A stretch of 64,000 nt of DNA, taken from positions 147,375-211,374 of the forward strand of contig NMRB01001208.1 in the NCBI GenBank assembly GCA_002633025.1. The letters run 5' to 3'. This DNA comes from Notospermus geniculatus (lineage: Eukaryota; Nemertea; Pilidiophora; Heteronemertea; Lineidae). The translations under genes were made by a program, and so were the position numbers. Shown in pieces: positions 45,661-57,600 of this stretch (position 1 is its first letter; every line of letters begins with the position of its first letter). The notes beneath the pieces are model-generated. The model was not told where the DNA came from. It searched no databases and worked only from the letters and a program-made list of their open reading frames with translations.

Positions 45661-47337
45661 CGACGATGGACAATGATAACGACAGATGAAACTGCATTTC
45701 ATAAAATACAGAATGGGACATCCCAACAATTAAAATCCCCTATGATATAAATTTGGAGATGATCCAGTCATTAGTTCAGGAGTNGAAAACCAAACATCCC
45801 CACAATAACATGACAGCATCTATCTGACATTGCACGCCAATGGTGTCACATCCATCAACCTAACACTGAGATGACACATTACAATATTGAAAACCTGGCA
45901 CTGAACAATACAGTATTGATGATCAATAGAAGAGAGGCTGAACTCAATACATAAGGGAATAAGAATATACGTCGGTAGGCTATTGATTTACATCTTTGCT
46001 GAAAGGAAGCAACTGCTTTTTTACTCCAAAGGTCTAACTTGATCCACAGCAACATGGACGTACAGAAAATAAAGGAGAAACCTCCACATTCATGGGAGTT
46101 TGCTTTTCTTCATCCACTCATACAAGCGTATGGAGGACTTAGCCCTGCTGAGGATGATGGTAACGGAGTTGGTGGCACGACACAAGGATGAGTAGGTGAA
46201 GATGCTTTTTCAGCCTAAGCCCCTTTCACACTGGACCTGCATAGAGTTGCATTGTGCGGCGTACCAAGTACATGTACACCGAAATTAGGCAGCGTACTCA
46301 TGAAATAAATGTTACGCGCAGGATCGGCATAGTCCCTGAACCCACACACTAAGCGAAGTACGAACACTACGCCCTTCCATACGTACGATTTTTCGTCGGA
46401 CTGTTGTAGGGTAGCGTGTTTTGCGTAGGCGTTGCATACAGTAGCGTAGACTTGCCTAAAAACTGCATACTTTCTGCTTCCAGTGCTCTACATTGGATCA
46501 TGGAGGAAATGTTTCTAAATAATGAATTGATTTGCCTGCAGGAAAGGAAGGCATTCACGGCATCAAACTGAACAATGCCACAAGTACATTGCAACGAATT
46601 TTGCAGAATTAGACAAAGAAATTTTCGGTACCCATTCAGCCAGCAACATTGCTGAGAGAAAACACGTACGCACAATTGTACGGAAAAGTACAGGAAATTC
46701 CTGAGTTCAGAACAAATTGATTAAAAAATGTGCATTGTAACACACTTTCAGACATTGACAACCTGAGATTCCTTGTATCTCACTTAATTTTGTGTGCGTG
46801 TGAACAGGAAAACGATGAATGAACTTTGCGCAAGTTGTCACAAAGTCACGGAAACCTCTCTCATTTCTTTATCAGCCAATCTGATTGCCACTGGCATCAG
46901 ACATGTCAGAAGTGAACCACGAACAGTGAATTGAAACGCACGCAATGGCAAATCAGGCATGTCAGGTACCGCAATGATCTATCAGAATTCATTGAGCCGG
47001 ATGTACCCATTGAAACATGCAGGGTGCATTTAACCCCTCACATTCCTAGTCAAACTTGAAAACACCTCGAATATACGGTACCCAAACACACACACACACA
47101 AACTAAATAAGCATTCCACTACCCTCAGTCCCAAAGCACTTGTATGAAAATGGATAGAGAACCTTTCTAGGAGAAAGGTACAGTGTATCACCAAGATACC
47201 ACAATCTGAATCAATAGTTTTGGCTCCAGAGCCATTTTTGTGGAGCTAAGTCAGAGAATCCTAAATTAACAATATCGCCGAACCATAAATTCAGCATGAT
47301 CTATAGGGGCCTCAACTTTTGCTTACAAAATAAGATA

Positions 47338-47504
47338 CAGTATTAAGGACACCTCTGGGACTGACAAATACTGTCCTGAATTGAGAGGTGTCCTGATTAC
47401 AGAGGTCAAAATGAATAGAAATGGTCAACTTGGGACTGAACTTTGGTGTCCTTAATAGAGAGGTGTCCTCCTGGCAGAGGTGTCCGCTAAGGGAGGTTCC
47501 ACTG
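47338..47504. mobile_element. 167-base TA-flanked MITE (copy 2)
   Basis: Same element as 44573-44739, same length and same TA borders (47336-47337 and 47505-47506). It was present before the two copies diverged. Confidence 0.75.
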
Positions 47505-47681
47505 TAGATAGACATTTGACAATGTTTGAAGCTTCATAACCCTCTTGGATCTTAAGCTTATACTGCGGGGTGGAGTCCACGACAGACTATAGTCCACCTG
47601 CGTGGGGTCTTCCTGGCATAGACACTCAGGTACAACATGTACAAGGGACCACGGCTTTGAGTCTCATCTGACAGACTCTAA

Positions 47682-47821
47682 AGCTGGATTTAGCTGCACG
47701 CGGTATGCGGATTGCGGAACGCGGTAAGCGGAACGTTCAATGCATTTCGCATACAACAAATCGCTTCCGCCGGGGATTCCGCGGCCCTATACCGCATTCC
47801 ACGTGTCAGCTAAATGCAGCT
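47682..47821. mobile_element. 140-base Harbinger-like MITE present only in copy 2
   Basis: Ends AGCTGGATTTAGCTG and AGCTGCATTTAGCTG (minus strand) are flanked by TAA (47679-47681 and 47822-47824). Copy 1 has a single TAA at the matching point (ACTCTAATTGG). Three-base TWA targets are characteristic of PIF/Harbinger. Confidence 0.88.
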
Positions 47822-48689
47822 TAATTGGTTCTGTCATTCTTTCCCTCCAAACCATCAAAACTCTGAGCCAGCAAACACCATCGACAGAGTGAGACCCTGA
47901 TAATGATGGTCAACAGCGCTGTCAAAGGAGGACTCCATTATCTTTGTAGAGAAGGCGGCTCCTTGATCACTAATCTTACTCCATCAAGACAGCAGCTGTA
48001 CCTTTGACCTTTCATTGCTGTGCCCCCCCNCTCCCGCCATAGTCCGCAGACAAGAAATCAACAAAATGGTGAATGATTGATGGATCAGCAGTTACCATTG
48101 TTTTCCTCAATTTCCTTTAAATTGACATGGCCGTCTTCGATATCAGATCAGAGAGGCAATGGCGCATGATCTAACACAGAAATCCTATCAAGAATTTCTT
48201 ATACAGAAGAGTCGCATCATGGGGTTTCAATTATTCCGATTACCATGATCATCATGAATAAAGAGGAACTGATACCACAACAACATGGCAGGATTTACGA
48301 CAAATGGTCTGCATGGTTTATTGTGCCGCATGGTGAATATCTAATGGCAAACTGGAGAAAGAGGCATACAATGCAAGCAAAAAATCTCATGGTTCTAGCT
48401 AGCAGAATTCAGGAGACATGGCCAAAAGAACGTTTTCGCAAAGTGCCCCCTCCAGGCCAGAATGTACAAGTTTCGGTCCAGAGACAGTTTTTACCAGGTA
48501 AAGCCCACCTGTAGGCTACAACAAGTTTCAAATTTCTAAGTCAAGAGGTTAAGAAACGTGTCGCCCACGTTCACGACGATGGACAATGATAACGACAGAT
48601 GAAACTGCATTTCATAAAATACAGAATGGGACATCCCAACAATTAAAATCCCCTATGATATAAATTTGGAGATGATCCAGTCATTAGTT

Positions 48690-48912
48690 CAGGAGTTATT
48701 GCACTTTTTGAGTTTTTGGTTTTGGCCACCTGGTGGCTGAGACAAGAATCGTATCGGACCGAAACTTGGTGTCAATAGGTCATCTAACCTAGGGGTATAT
48801 ATGTATGTACCAAGTTTCAGATCAATAGCCCCAGCGGTTACGAAACGTGCCCTGCTAACGGACGACGACAGGGCCACGCCTCACCACGACAAAAGCTCAC
48901 CCCAGGTGAGCT
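48690..48912 (+). repeat. GCTCACCT-family repeat end
   Basis: GCCACCTGGTGGC, TCGGACCGAAACTTGGTGTC, GAAACGTGCC and the terminal hairpin GCTCACCCCAGGTGAGC then TAAAAA match the layout of the full element ending at 59713. Confidence 0.75.
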
Positions 48913-50600
48913 AAAAAGTCCCCACTGTAAAAACCTGGCATGTTCCTATACAATGTACGCTTTTGAATTCTTTTGTAGGTTTTTACCAGAGCAAGTTAAT
49001 TTCAAGAAAGAAAACCCATATTTCCTGCATTTTCTTTTGCTTCAGTTTACTGCAGTAGTTGACATGGATGATCTGATGTATACATGTGCATTGTACATCA
49101 CAAAAAATTCTGTGTATTATGTTTACTTGCATCATGTCCTAGATATTCTTCTTCCAGAGTTGCTGCTGCTGACAATTTTACTTTCACAGCATGAAACTCG
49201 AAATGAACAAGCTAGGTCACTTGTAATGTACATAACAAGTGCAAAACCAACTTTATCTAAAATGCACATATACATTACATGTACATGTACACTGCATACA
49301 TCCCCAATTTTCACGTGATCGGTAAAATGGTGAACTTCCGTCGATTACGCCTTTTTAAAGTGTCCTTTCACAGAATCTGAAAACCATGATGCCCCAAAGT
49401 TCTTGTGCAATCATAAAAGCATGACTCTATACAAGTGTTTCCTAACAAACACTGATTACTCATGACAAATGTTTTCAAAACCATGACAAAAACAAATTGT
49501 CACGACATCGAGAATTCAGATTTTAAAAACCCATTTCTTGGCTCTTATCACACAATTGAGGAAACCATTAGACAAATAACGATCTATCACAGCCTTTAAT
49601 GCACTGGAAGTAAGAGGCATGGAACTCAAAATCAACACTAAAATACTCAAGCCCCATTTCCACGCTTGTATTATCCAAAATAACATTTGAGTACATCATG
49701 ATTTTATTGGAGTACGTGTCTGAAAGAATTAGCGTCAGGGATAAATTCTTTATGTTGCCACTGAGATGAAGGAGGATGCACCCAGCACTGACATTTATTC
49801 ACATCTGAATCAACTTAATTGTTCCAAGATGTTTCAATGGGAAGCAAAAACAAATGCGCTAAGACCTCCCTTATTATATCTTTTGGATTACGGATTCGTC
49901 GACGTGCTTTTTGGGAAAACCCAAAAATTTTTTTCCTGACTTGCCATTTTTAAGCTGTGTTTTTTTCCCGCCAATGCATATTTTTCAAAAGCTCCTTTTT
50001 TTGCAAGCTCCTTTTTTTGAAAGATTGTCATAGTTTTACCTGTGTCATGCTCCATTTTTTCGATCGATAGGCCTAGTCTTGCACACACGAGTCTGTTCAT
50101 CCCACCACTTATGACAATGCTTGGCAGGGTGGCACTGTGGATTGAGATGACATCACTGTGCAAGACTACTGAACTGGCGGTGATGGTGGCGAGTGACGAT
50201 CTTTTTTTTTTTTATTTCCCCCTCCCTACCTACCTACATGTAAATGTTGATGACAATCCATAATCCAAAAATTAAAATAAGCGTGGCGCTAAAGCAGGAA
50301 TAGCATCAATATTCTGAAATGCCAAGGTATATGCTGGACATGTGGTCGGAAAAAATCTTCTTGGCTCTCTGTTATAAAAAAGATCCAGAAGATATTTCCG
50401 AAGGTGATGGAAATGTTAGGAACGCCAGACAAAAAATGCTGGTATACTGTATTACCAGAAAGATATATTGATATTTTGATAATCTGGTCAGTATGGATGA
50501 CGTCAATAGAATAATTGCCCAAATTATAATAAGAAGATGATAAAGAATCCGATGGCGAGTAGGTGGACGTGGGGCAGAGAATGTTGTGAATTTATGATAC
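48913..50600. other. unannotated stretch
   Basis: No supported gene. Open frames at 48953-49318 (plus) and 49888-50163 (minus) lack conserved motifs and splice context. Confidence 0.4.
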
Positions 50601-50619
50601 TCGTGTACAGCAAGATATC

Positions 50620-50668
50620 TCATCATCACCATCATCAACATCAACAACATCACAATCACCATCCATCA
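50620..50668. repeat. CAT/CAA trinucleotide-like repeat
   Basis: Imperfect run of CATCATCACCATCATCAACA type. Confidence 0.7.
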
Positions 50669-50732
50669 GTATAATGCTTCCTGTGTTTGCATCTTTCCTT
50701 TGTCCACAAAAATCTCTTTGACATGTTTGACA

Positions 50733-50815
50733 AGGGACGAAATGTCCAGGGACAAAATGTTCTATGGGACGAATTTTGTCTGGGGATGAAATGTCCGGGA
50801 CGAATTGTCCTGTAA
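50733..50815. repeat. short degenerate tandem repeat (GGGACGAAATGTCC)
   Basis: Four to five units of about 14-20 bases: GGGACGAAATGTCC, GGGACAAAATGTTC, GGGACGAATTTTGTC, GGGATGAAATGTCC. Confidence 0.7.
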
Positions 50816-50921
50816 CCACAGAAAACACCCAAAAGGAGTTTGAAAAAATTGTAGCCTATCTCTTAGGAATAACACCGTAAAAATTTTGGAAAAAAATCCT
50901 TCACTTGAAGTACAGCAATGG

Positions 50922-51306
50922 AGAACCAGAGGAACTAACGTCGCGACGTGGCGCTGCGAGCAGTGCAACCGAAGTTTCTTTTTTCTAACGTTATTTCTAT
51001 TTATTTCTGGCATGAAAAAAACACCTTTGTTTCGGTCGCCTGGTATTAAAATTTACATCATCTTGTCATGCTTGTAGTAGATGAAAATTTCTGCATTTTT
51101 CGCTGCTTTTTTCCTTAAAATGAAGAAATGGGATGGTGATCATGGTGATAATGGCAACGTCTTTATCTCATTATTCCTGTAGAAAATGTACAGCTGATTT
51201 TTTTCGTGACGTAACATCAACACTAAAACGCTGTCAATGACGTCGCTTCGGTCGCACTGCTCGCAACGCCAACCTGTCAGGATAAACGGCACTCCGGTTC
51301 CTCATT
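50922..51306. mobile_element. inverted-repeat element containing the dispersed repeat
   Basis: GAGAACCAGAGGAAC with GCGCTGCGAGCAGTGC on the left pairs with GAGGAACCGGAGTG and GCGTTGCGAGCAGTGC read from the right. The inside is homologous to 39205-39420. No clear target duplication was found. Confidence 0.6.
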
Positions 51307-51565
51307 CCATCCATGTCGAACACTTGAAAAAAGCATCAACAATACTACATTCTTACCATGTAAGAATAATGTAACAGGCAGAAATTATTTTCAGCAATCC
51401 AAGCCTTGAGGTATGCTACTCCAAACACTTCACAAGAATCACACTTTGTCAATACAACAATGGAGCAGATTATAGATGTATTCTTCATCAAAAAGGCATT
51501 TTTTTCAAAGCTCTTCCTTGTACAATACAATGCATTAGGAATACTCAGAGACGAATTCAACTTAC

Positions 51566-51670
51566 CTCTGGATGTGAGTCTAAGGCTCGGTGGTGACGAT
51601 GGCTGGATGTCGTGGAGCGTTTCTCTATACCATGGTGAACGAATTCGTAATGATTTTCCAAGGAACCAAT
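51566..51670 (-). CDS. convertase exon 2: prodomain
   Basis: Acceptor TCTTTCTTCTACAG (ending 51671), donor GTAAGT (from 51565), exactly 35 codons. IGSLENHYEFVHHGIEKRST continues the convertase prodomain. HRHHRALDSHPE leads to the position where the inhibitory strand and the first cleavage site follow in the next exon. The longer open frame around it (51345-51929) is incidental. Confidence 0.87.
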
Positions 51671-54600
51671 CTGTAGAAGAAAGAACGACAGGACATTTGA
51701 GATCAGCAAGACCAAAGATGTAAGAGAAGATGATTGACCTCAAGCCAGTTAAGCTGACATAAAAATTACGCCATCTTCCGTCATTATCGTTGAGTGCAAT
51801 TACAGTCAGGCATATCAGGGTGGGCTGCCACCTCTGCAGTGCAAAAGAACTGACTTGACATTTGAAAATGTTCGAACGACGCATGTAATTTTGATCACAA
51901 AATCTCAAACCACAGGTCGAAGCTAGCAAGAAGTCTCTTCAAGAAGGCATCAATTCATTTGGTTTAGCAAATGCACTTATATTTGCTTTTTTAAATTTTT
52001 CCATTGGGGCCGACACCATAGCATTATTGACCCTGCCGTGGTAAGAAAGGAGAAGGTCATCTCAAGCTACTCATATTCCTCACTTGGACATGTTGGATCG
52101 GGTCTTTTACTTGCCCTTGCAAAGAAACAAGGTACAAGGCACTATGGCTTACTGTCCCATGCGACGGACATGAAGAGCCGGGAATGAAATCCCATATGAC
52201 CCGAGCTGGATTCGAACCCAGGACCTGCCTCTTGATAAGCGGACGTGATAACCACTCGGCTATCAGGCCTCTTCGACACTTGAGGGACAGAACGGATATT
52301 ATACTCGTCAAAATCAATGGGCGGGCGTATTCAAATCCTCGTTCTTCTCGTGTTGACCTAGTTGATGTAGCTGCTGACTCGACTCGAGAACGGCAGTCTC
52401 GAACGGCGAGAACACAACCCGAGTCAGGCCAAGAACCTGTTCTTCTCACTCCCCACTCAGCGGAGGGTTGAGAAGAACATATTCCTGGCCCGACTCGAGT
52501 TAGCATTCTCCGCTTTCGTGACAGCTGTTCTTGAGCTGAGTCAACAACTACATGAACTAGCTCAGCACGAGTGTAATCAACGAGTATTCGAATACGCCCA
52601 ATGGTGCTAGTCACAACTGTCGACTCAAGAATGTGTCCATAAGAGCAACCCTTGCTATGAATGACAGGTTGAGTAGGCCTGTTCATTTTCTCATGTAGTT
52701 GAGTATCGAAAGCAGGAAATAGTGGTACTGAGTCCTAGGTAGGCTAAAGGAAAAACGTGACAAGAGTTAGGCTACTAATGGGCATGAGTCAACAACCTCT
52801 CAGCTGACTTCATCATTTTTGTAGGCACAGCCTGCTCATAGCAGGAAAAACCACCCACGCTTGTCATACATTTCAAGAGATTCCTGTGCTGAAGTCCATC
52901 AAAGGGGTGACATCCGCTTGAGAAGGCACTAAGCTACAGCCAACAGATTGGCATTAGGGCGGCTTTCCATTGGAGCGTTTCCATGCGCGGAAATACTCGA
53001 AAGCATTGTTTTTTCCACGGCGTTGGTCACAACACGGAAAAAACAATGCTTTCGAGCATTTCCGCGCACGGAAACGCTCCAATGGAAAGCCGCTCTAAGA
53101 GGAAATTCCCCAATAATGATGAACCGCTTGAAGGATCCTAAAACATTCCTAGTAGGCTATTTACATTTTACAGGTAGCTAGTATGAATGACTTCTTGTCT
53201 GAATCCTGACATTTCGCTCAAAAAATGCCGACACAGAACAGCTGGCTCCATGCAGTACAAAACACACTGCACAAAATTCCACCCAAACTCATAAAAGGAT
53301 GAGAAACCTCCCAGGTGAAAATGAGTAATACAAAAGAAGTAGATACGGTAGCAAGAACAGACAGAGCACCTTATACTTCTGTTTGTCGTCTAATGATGAT
53401 GCCATGTTTATATTGTGCTCAAAGTTCACATACATGTACTGACCGCACTTTTTCATTCAAATGCAATGAAAACTTGCTGACGTATTCCACTTCCTCACTT
53501 GAAATTTTTGTAACATCCATGTCTGCAAAGCCATTTTTGCGCAGCACTTTTTAGAGCGTTTTCTGGTGTCACTAGGCAATGTCCAAGATTTGTAAGATGG
53601 GTTGACGTCATCTGCTGACGGGATTTTGCTGTGACGTAATACATGTAGCTCATCAGCACATGTTGGAAATGACTTCATCACTATGAATTATGATGTCATG
53701 AGGTGAATGGGCTGCAGCATGATATCATAAAACCGCACTTGAAGTTACATCTACATGTACCTAAAGAGCATTTGCATATTGTATTTGATTTTTCCGTCAG
53801 GGCCGACGCCGTAGCATAGCATTGGCCGTGGTAAGTACGGAGGAGGCCATCTCAAGCTCCAAGGACCACGGTACTGCCGCTTTTTCTCGACAGCGCCACT
53901 TTCCAACGCAGGGACTAACCCAATTTACTACGTACATTCTGTAATGCATTTTTGTACTTCGTCTTACTGCCGCTAGGTGACTCCCTCTGCGTCGGCAGTC
54001 AAATAATGCATTTGAGATCCAACTGACATACCTAAATGTCACAGAGAAACAAACTACCCTATACCCCAGAATTTCACAGCTCCCCATACATCTCATACAT
54101 GTATAATATTGTTTTTAGAATCAGAATATCCTCAGCAAAAAGTTGTGGCCATGAATAAGCTCAAAAGGAGTCTTAGCAAGGATTATAAATCGTAGACACA
54201 TTGACACAATCGTGGATGAGATTACTGGATGACATTAGCGATCAATAGGGAATGAATATCTAGGGATGAAGATGTAATTAGTATCAACTCAGCTGGGAAA
54301 AACGTCACGCGTCTCCCGGGTTGTTCACAATCCAATAATGGTCGATACTGGGCTTGTAGATTTGATGAACCACAAAATTCAATCACATCCAATAATAAGA
54401 GTTATTTTCCCTGGTTTTAAGGCTCCTACATGTACGCCCGCTCGTGATTTTTTGTGCATCAAGCACGAATCTTCATGCAGTCAGTTGACATAGTTGATGA
54501 TCCACTAAAATGTCAAATCAAATGGATATATTTTTTCATCATTTTTTCTGCAGGTTGACAAGAATAGTAGGACAGCAGTGATTATATTTTAGAGTAAACT

Positions 54601-57600
54601 GATGAGCAATGATGATCACTTGCAACAAGCACAGGGTTATATCTAGGCCATTTTAGAGCGGCGGTACGCCGTGCCGCCGACAGGGGGTGCCGCTGTGCCC
54701 TTTTTGAACCCCCTAGGGCGCCGCTCTGCCCCTAAAAAAAAAAAAAATTTTTTTTTTTTTTTTTTTTTTAAGGTTTTGGTACCTCCCAGACCCTCTGCCA
54801 TGGTCCCTTTTGGTCGTATCACCTTAGAAACTGCCTTAAATTGGCTGTTGACTGGAGTTATAAAAGACATTTTTAACTGACAAGCCTCTCAAAATGTCGC
54901 GAATAAAAAGTGCCCTTTTCTAGGTTGAAGTGCCCTTTTCACAAAGTTTGCACCGTGCCCTTCTGAAATCCTAGATATAACCCTGAAGCACTTGCTTTTG
55001 CTAAACTCCTCCCGCAGTTTCTCAAACCTCTATGTGTTACCAGCGTTCTGAAACAGCTTCAGTTATTGTCAACCTGAAAGTACTTCTAGACATGCTAAAT
55101 GGTGTTAGCTGTCTGATTCAGAGAATCCGTGCCCTGGGAATCTGCCACGAGTATGAATATGCAGTGTACATTTTGTACACCTATCTTAGCCAATCAGAAA
55201 GTACCTGTGACGATCGATGGCTATGATTGGATCCCTCTTCAAACAGGGCCGTCTATTGATTATCCTTCAGTTTTGGCGCCAATCCTGCCAGTGTTTAGTG
55301 GGTCTATACCTATGGCCAACTGAACGCTAGGGACGACTGAAGGTTTTGCTGGAGTGGTCACATAGTCTGCCAGTACCAAAGCTAGGAGCACGCAGACAAA
55401 TACCCGGCCTTGTTGGAAATGGCATAGTACATGTTCAAAGAACAGTGTCTTCAGCAAGATTTTTCACTGGCATGGAAGACATCAGGATGCATCATGGGAG
55501 TGTTATTCTGTGGAAAGGAATACTTGAAACGATTGCTCCAACAACAAAGTCTTTAAATGCCACCAACCATCTGTTTCCCCACCCAATGGTCACTAAAAAT
55601 TGATAGAAAGGTGAGATGGTGTCTCTTTTGTCCCAGATCAAAAGACAGAGTATTTTAAGAGCATATTGATGTCCGCTTATCCCAGGTTTCCATCAGTTAC
55701 ATCATCACCAAATGGTTTTCCCACACGATCCGAGGGAGGTTTCGCAAATCTGACGAAAATCGAAGTACGGGTACGTCGGAAATACGAAATTCAACTTCAT
55801 TTCCAGGACCTAATGTATTTCTGGAGATGGTTGGTACCACAAATGTCCCTGCTGCCAGTGCGTCTTTGTAAGACCGAAAGAAAGAGTGGTGTATCTTGAA
55901 TTTACAGATTTCCACTTCTTATCTACGAAGTGGAAACGAAAGATAAATTTCAAAGTTTATACACCGTAACTCTATCAACAAAATACACTAAAAGACGCTC
56001 CTGCAGCAGGAGATATTTGTGGTACCAACCATTTCCTGAAATACATAACATCATGGAAATGAAGTCCGATTTCGTATTTCGTACTTCGTTTTTGGTCAGA
56101 TTTGCGAAACCTCCCTATTTTCACTGACCACCTGTTTTTTTCAATACTGAGCAGAGGCGGAACAGCCACTCCTGCATAAATCTGGCATGTCTGGGCAGGC
56201 TGTCTTAAAAGGAATGGAAAGTGGACAAATTGCTGCAAGTTATGCTGCGTTATTCTTGGACTTGGAAAAAACTTCCTTTCGACAAGCAGTTCATTTCCCA
56301 CATGGGTAGTTATTAAGTACGGAACGGAACTGAATCGTGGTTGCAAACGGAATGTACATGTAAAAGTCGGACCGATCCTGTAAACTGGAACGGAACAGAG
56401 TTAATCTTATGTCTAGCGCTGTGCTGTGATTTGATGTTGGGTTCATTCTGTCCTGTTGGTATTAAGCTCAATTCTTGGCTCGTGCCATTTACTTTGTTGG
56501 GGCAGTGCTTTTGTGGCGGGTTCGATTCTATATTGGGGTTTATATGGAGTTCATTTTTGCCATTGGGATGGTGTATTGCTTCAGTGGTTGATTTATCTTG
56601 GGTCTTGGCGGTCACGCTGGCAGGGAAGGCCTAGCCCATCCCAATAACCATTACACGGCCTGTATAAAATCGAACCAACCAATAAAGCACTACCCCACCA
56701 GAGCGACCGGTAAAAGAATCAAACCCACACAACTTAAAAATTGCCTTATCCCAAATACACTAAGGTAGGGCTACCCAATAACTCAACCAATCACCAACAG
56801 CCTAGGCCTACCCCAACCCCAATATGGAATCCAACTCACCACAAAAGCATGACAACAGCAAAGATATCTATAGGCAAGACCATCGAGTTGAGCTCACCAA
56901 AAACATGATAAAACGAACCAACATAACAGCACGGCATCCATTTGAAATGAAATGAAGATTAACTTTGTTCCGTTCCAGTTTCAGGGTCAGTCCGTATTTT
57001 ACATTCCGTTTGCAAACCACGATTCCATTCCGTACTTAATAACCATGATAACTTCCCTTTCCACATGCACTTTTGTCATTGCTTGAGGGAGATTCAGTAC
57101 GTTGCACAGTTGACCTCCGTTTATCCGCGTACCTTCCTCGGACGTGGCGCGGAAGGTATCCTTCAGTTATCGCGTATGGTACGGGTACGTCACGCGTCTC
57201 TGTTGCGTGACGTCGGGTGAATGATGTTACGTCTTCACTGCATGCCTTCCATGACGCCGCACCACGTCCTCGGAAGATACGAGGATGGTACGGTACGAGA
57301 ATGACGCTGCATGTGGTACACGGGTGGTGCGCAGTGCGGAAGGGAGGTCAATTGTGCAATGTACTGTACCTGTAAGCCTTGCAAAAGTTTTAAACTGCAG
57401 TATACAGTCAAACCTACAACATACATGTACCCCTAGGAAAATGGTACATGTACATGTACTCTGTATCCCAAGTACATGATGTACAGTACCTTGCACAATT
57501 GACCTCCCTTCCGCGCCGCGCACCATCCGCGTACTACATGCAGCGTCATGCACGTACCGTCCTCGTATCTTCCGAGGACGTGGCGCAGCGTCATGGAAGG

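Larger units (their letters stand above)
41917..45783. repeat. duplicated segment, copy 1 (carries 1.1-kb transposon)
   Basis: From GAAAACCAAACATCCCCACA to ATTAGTTCAGGAGT it is repeated at 45785-48696 with only scattered substitutions and small indels. The single N at 45784 is exactly the junction, so the tandem arrangement may be an unmerged overlap of two contig ends from different haplotypes. No gene is evident in either copy. Confidence 0.95.
45785..48696. repeat. duplicated segment, copy 2
   Basis: Counterpart of 41917-45783 without the 1.1-kb transposon but with a 140-base MITE at 47682. Small differences include CATGCAGGAAATG versus CATGGAGGAAATG and an ACATGTCAG insertion near 46900. 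After 48696 the sequence is unique again. Confidence 0.95.

Noticed and set aside
48953-49318. 121-codon plus-strand open frame
   Set aside because: Composition follows A/T-rich intergenic DNA; no motif or splice support.
51345-51929. 194-codon minus-strand open frame as a single gene
   Set aside because: Only 51566-51670 is convertase-like and it is bounded by good splice sites; the rest is intron.
52207-52264. tRNA gene (minus strand)
   Set aside because: A and B boxes are good, but the acceptor stem does not pair and a SINE body follows.
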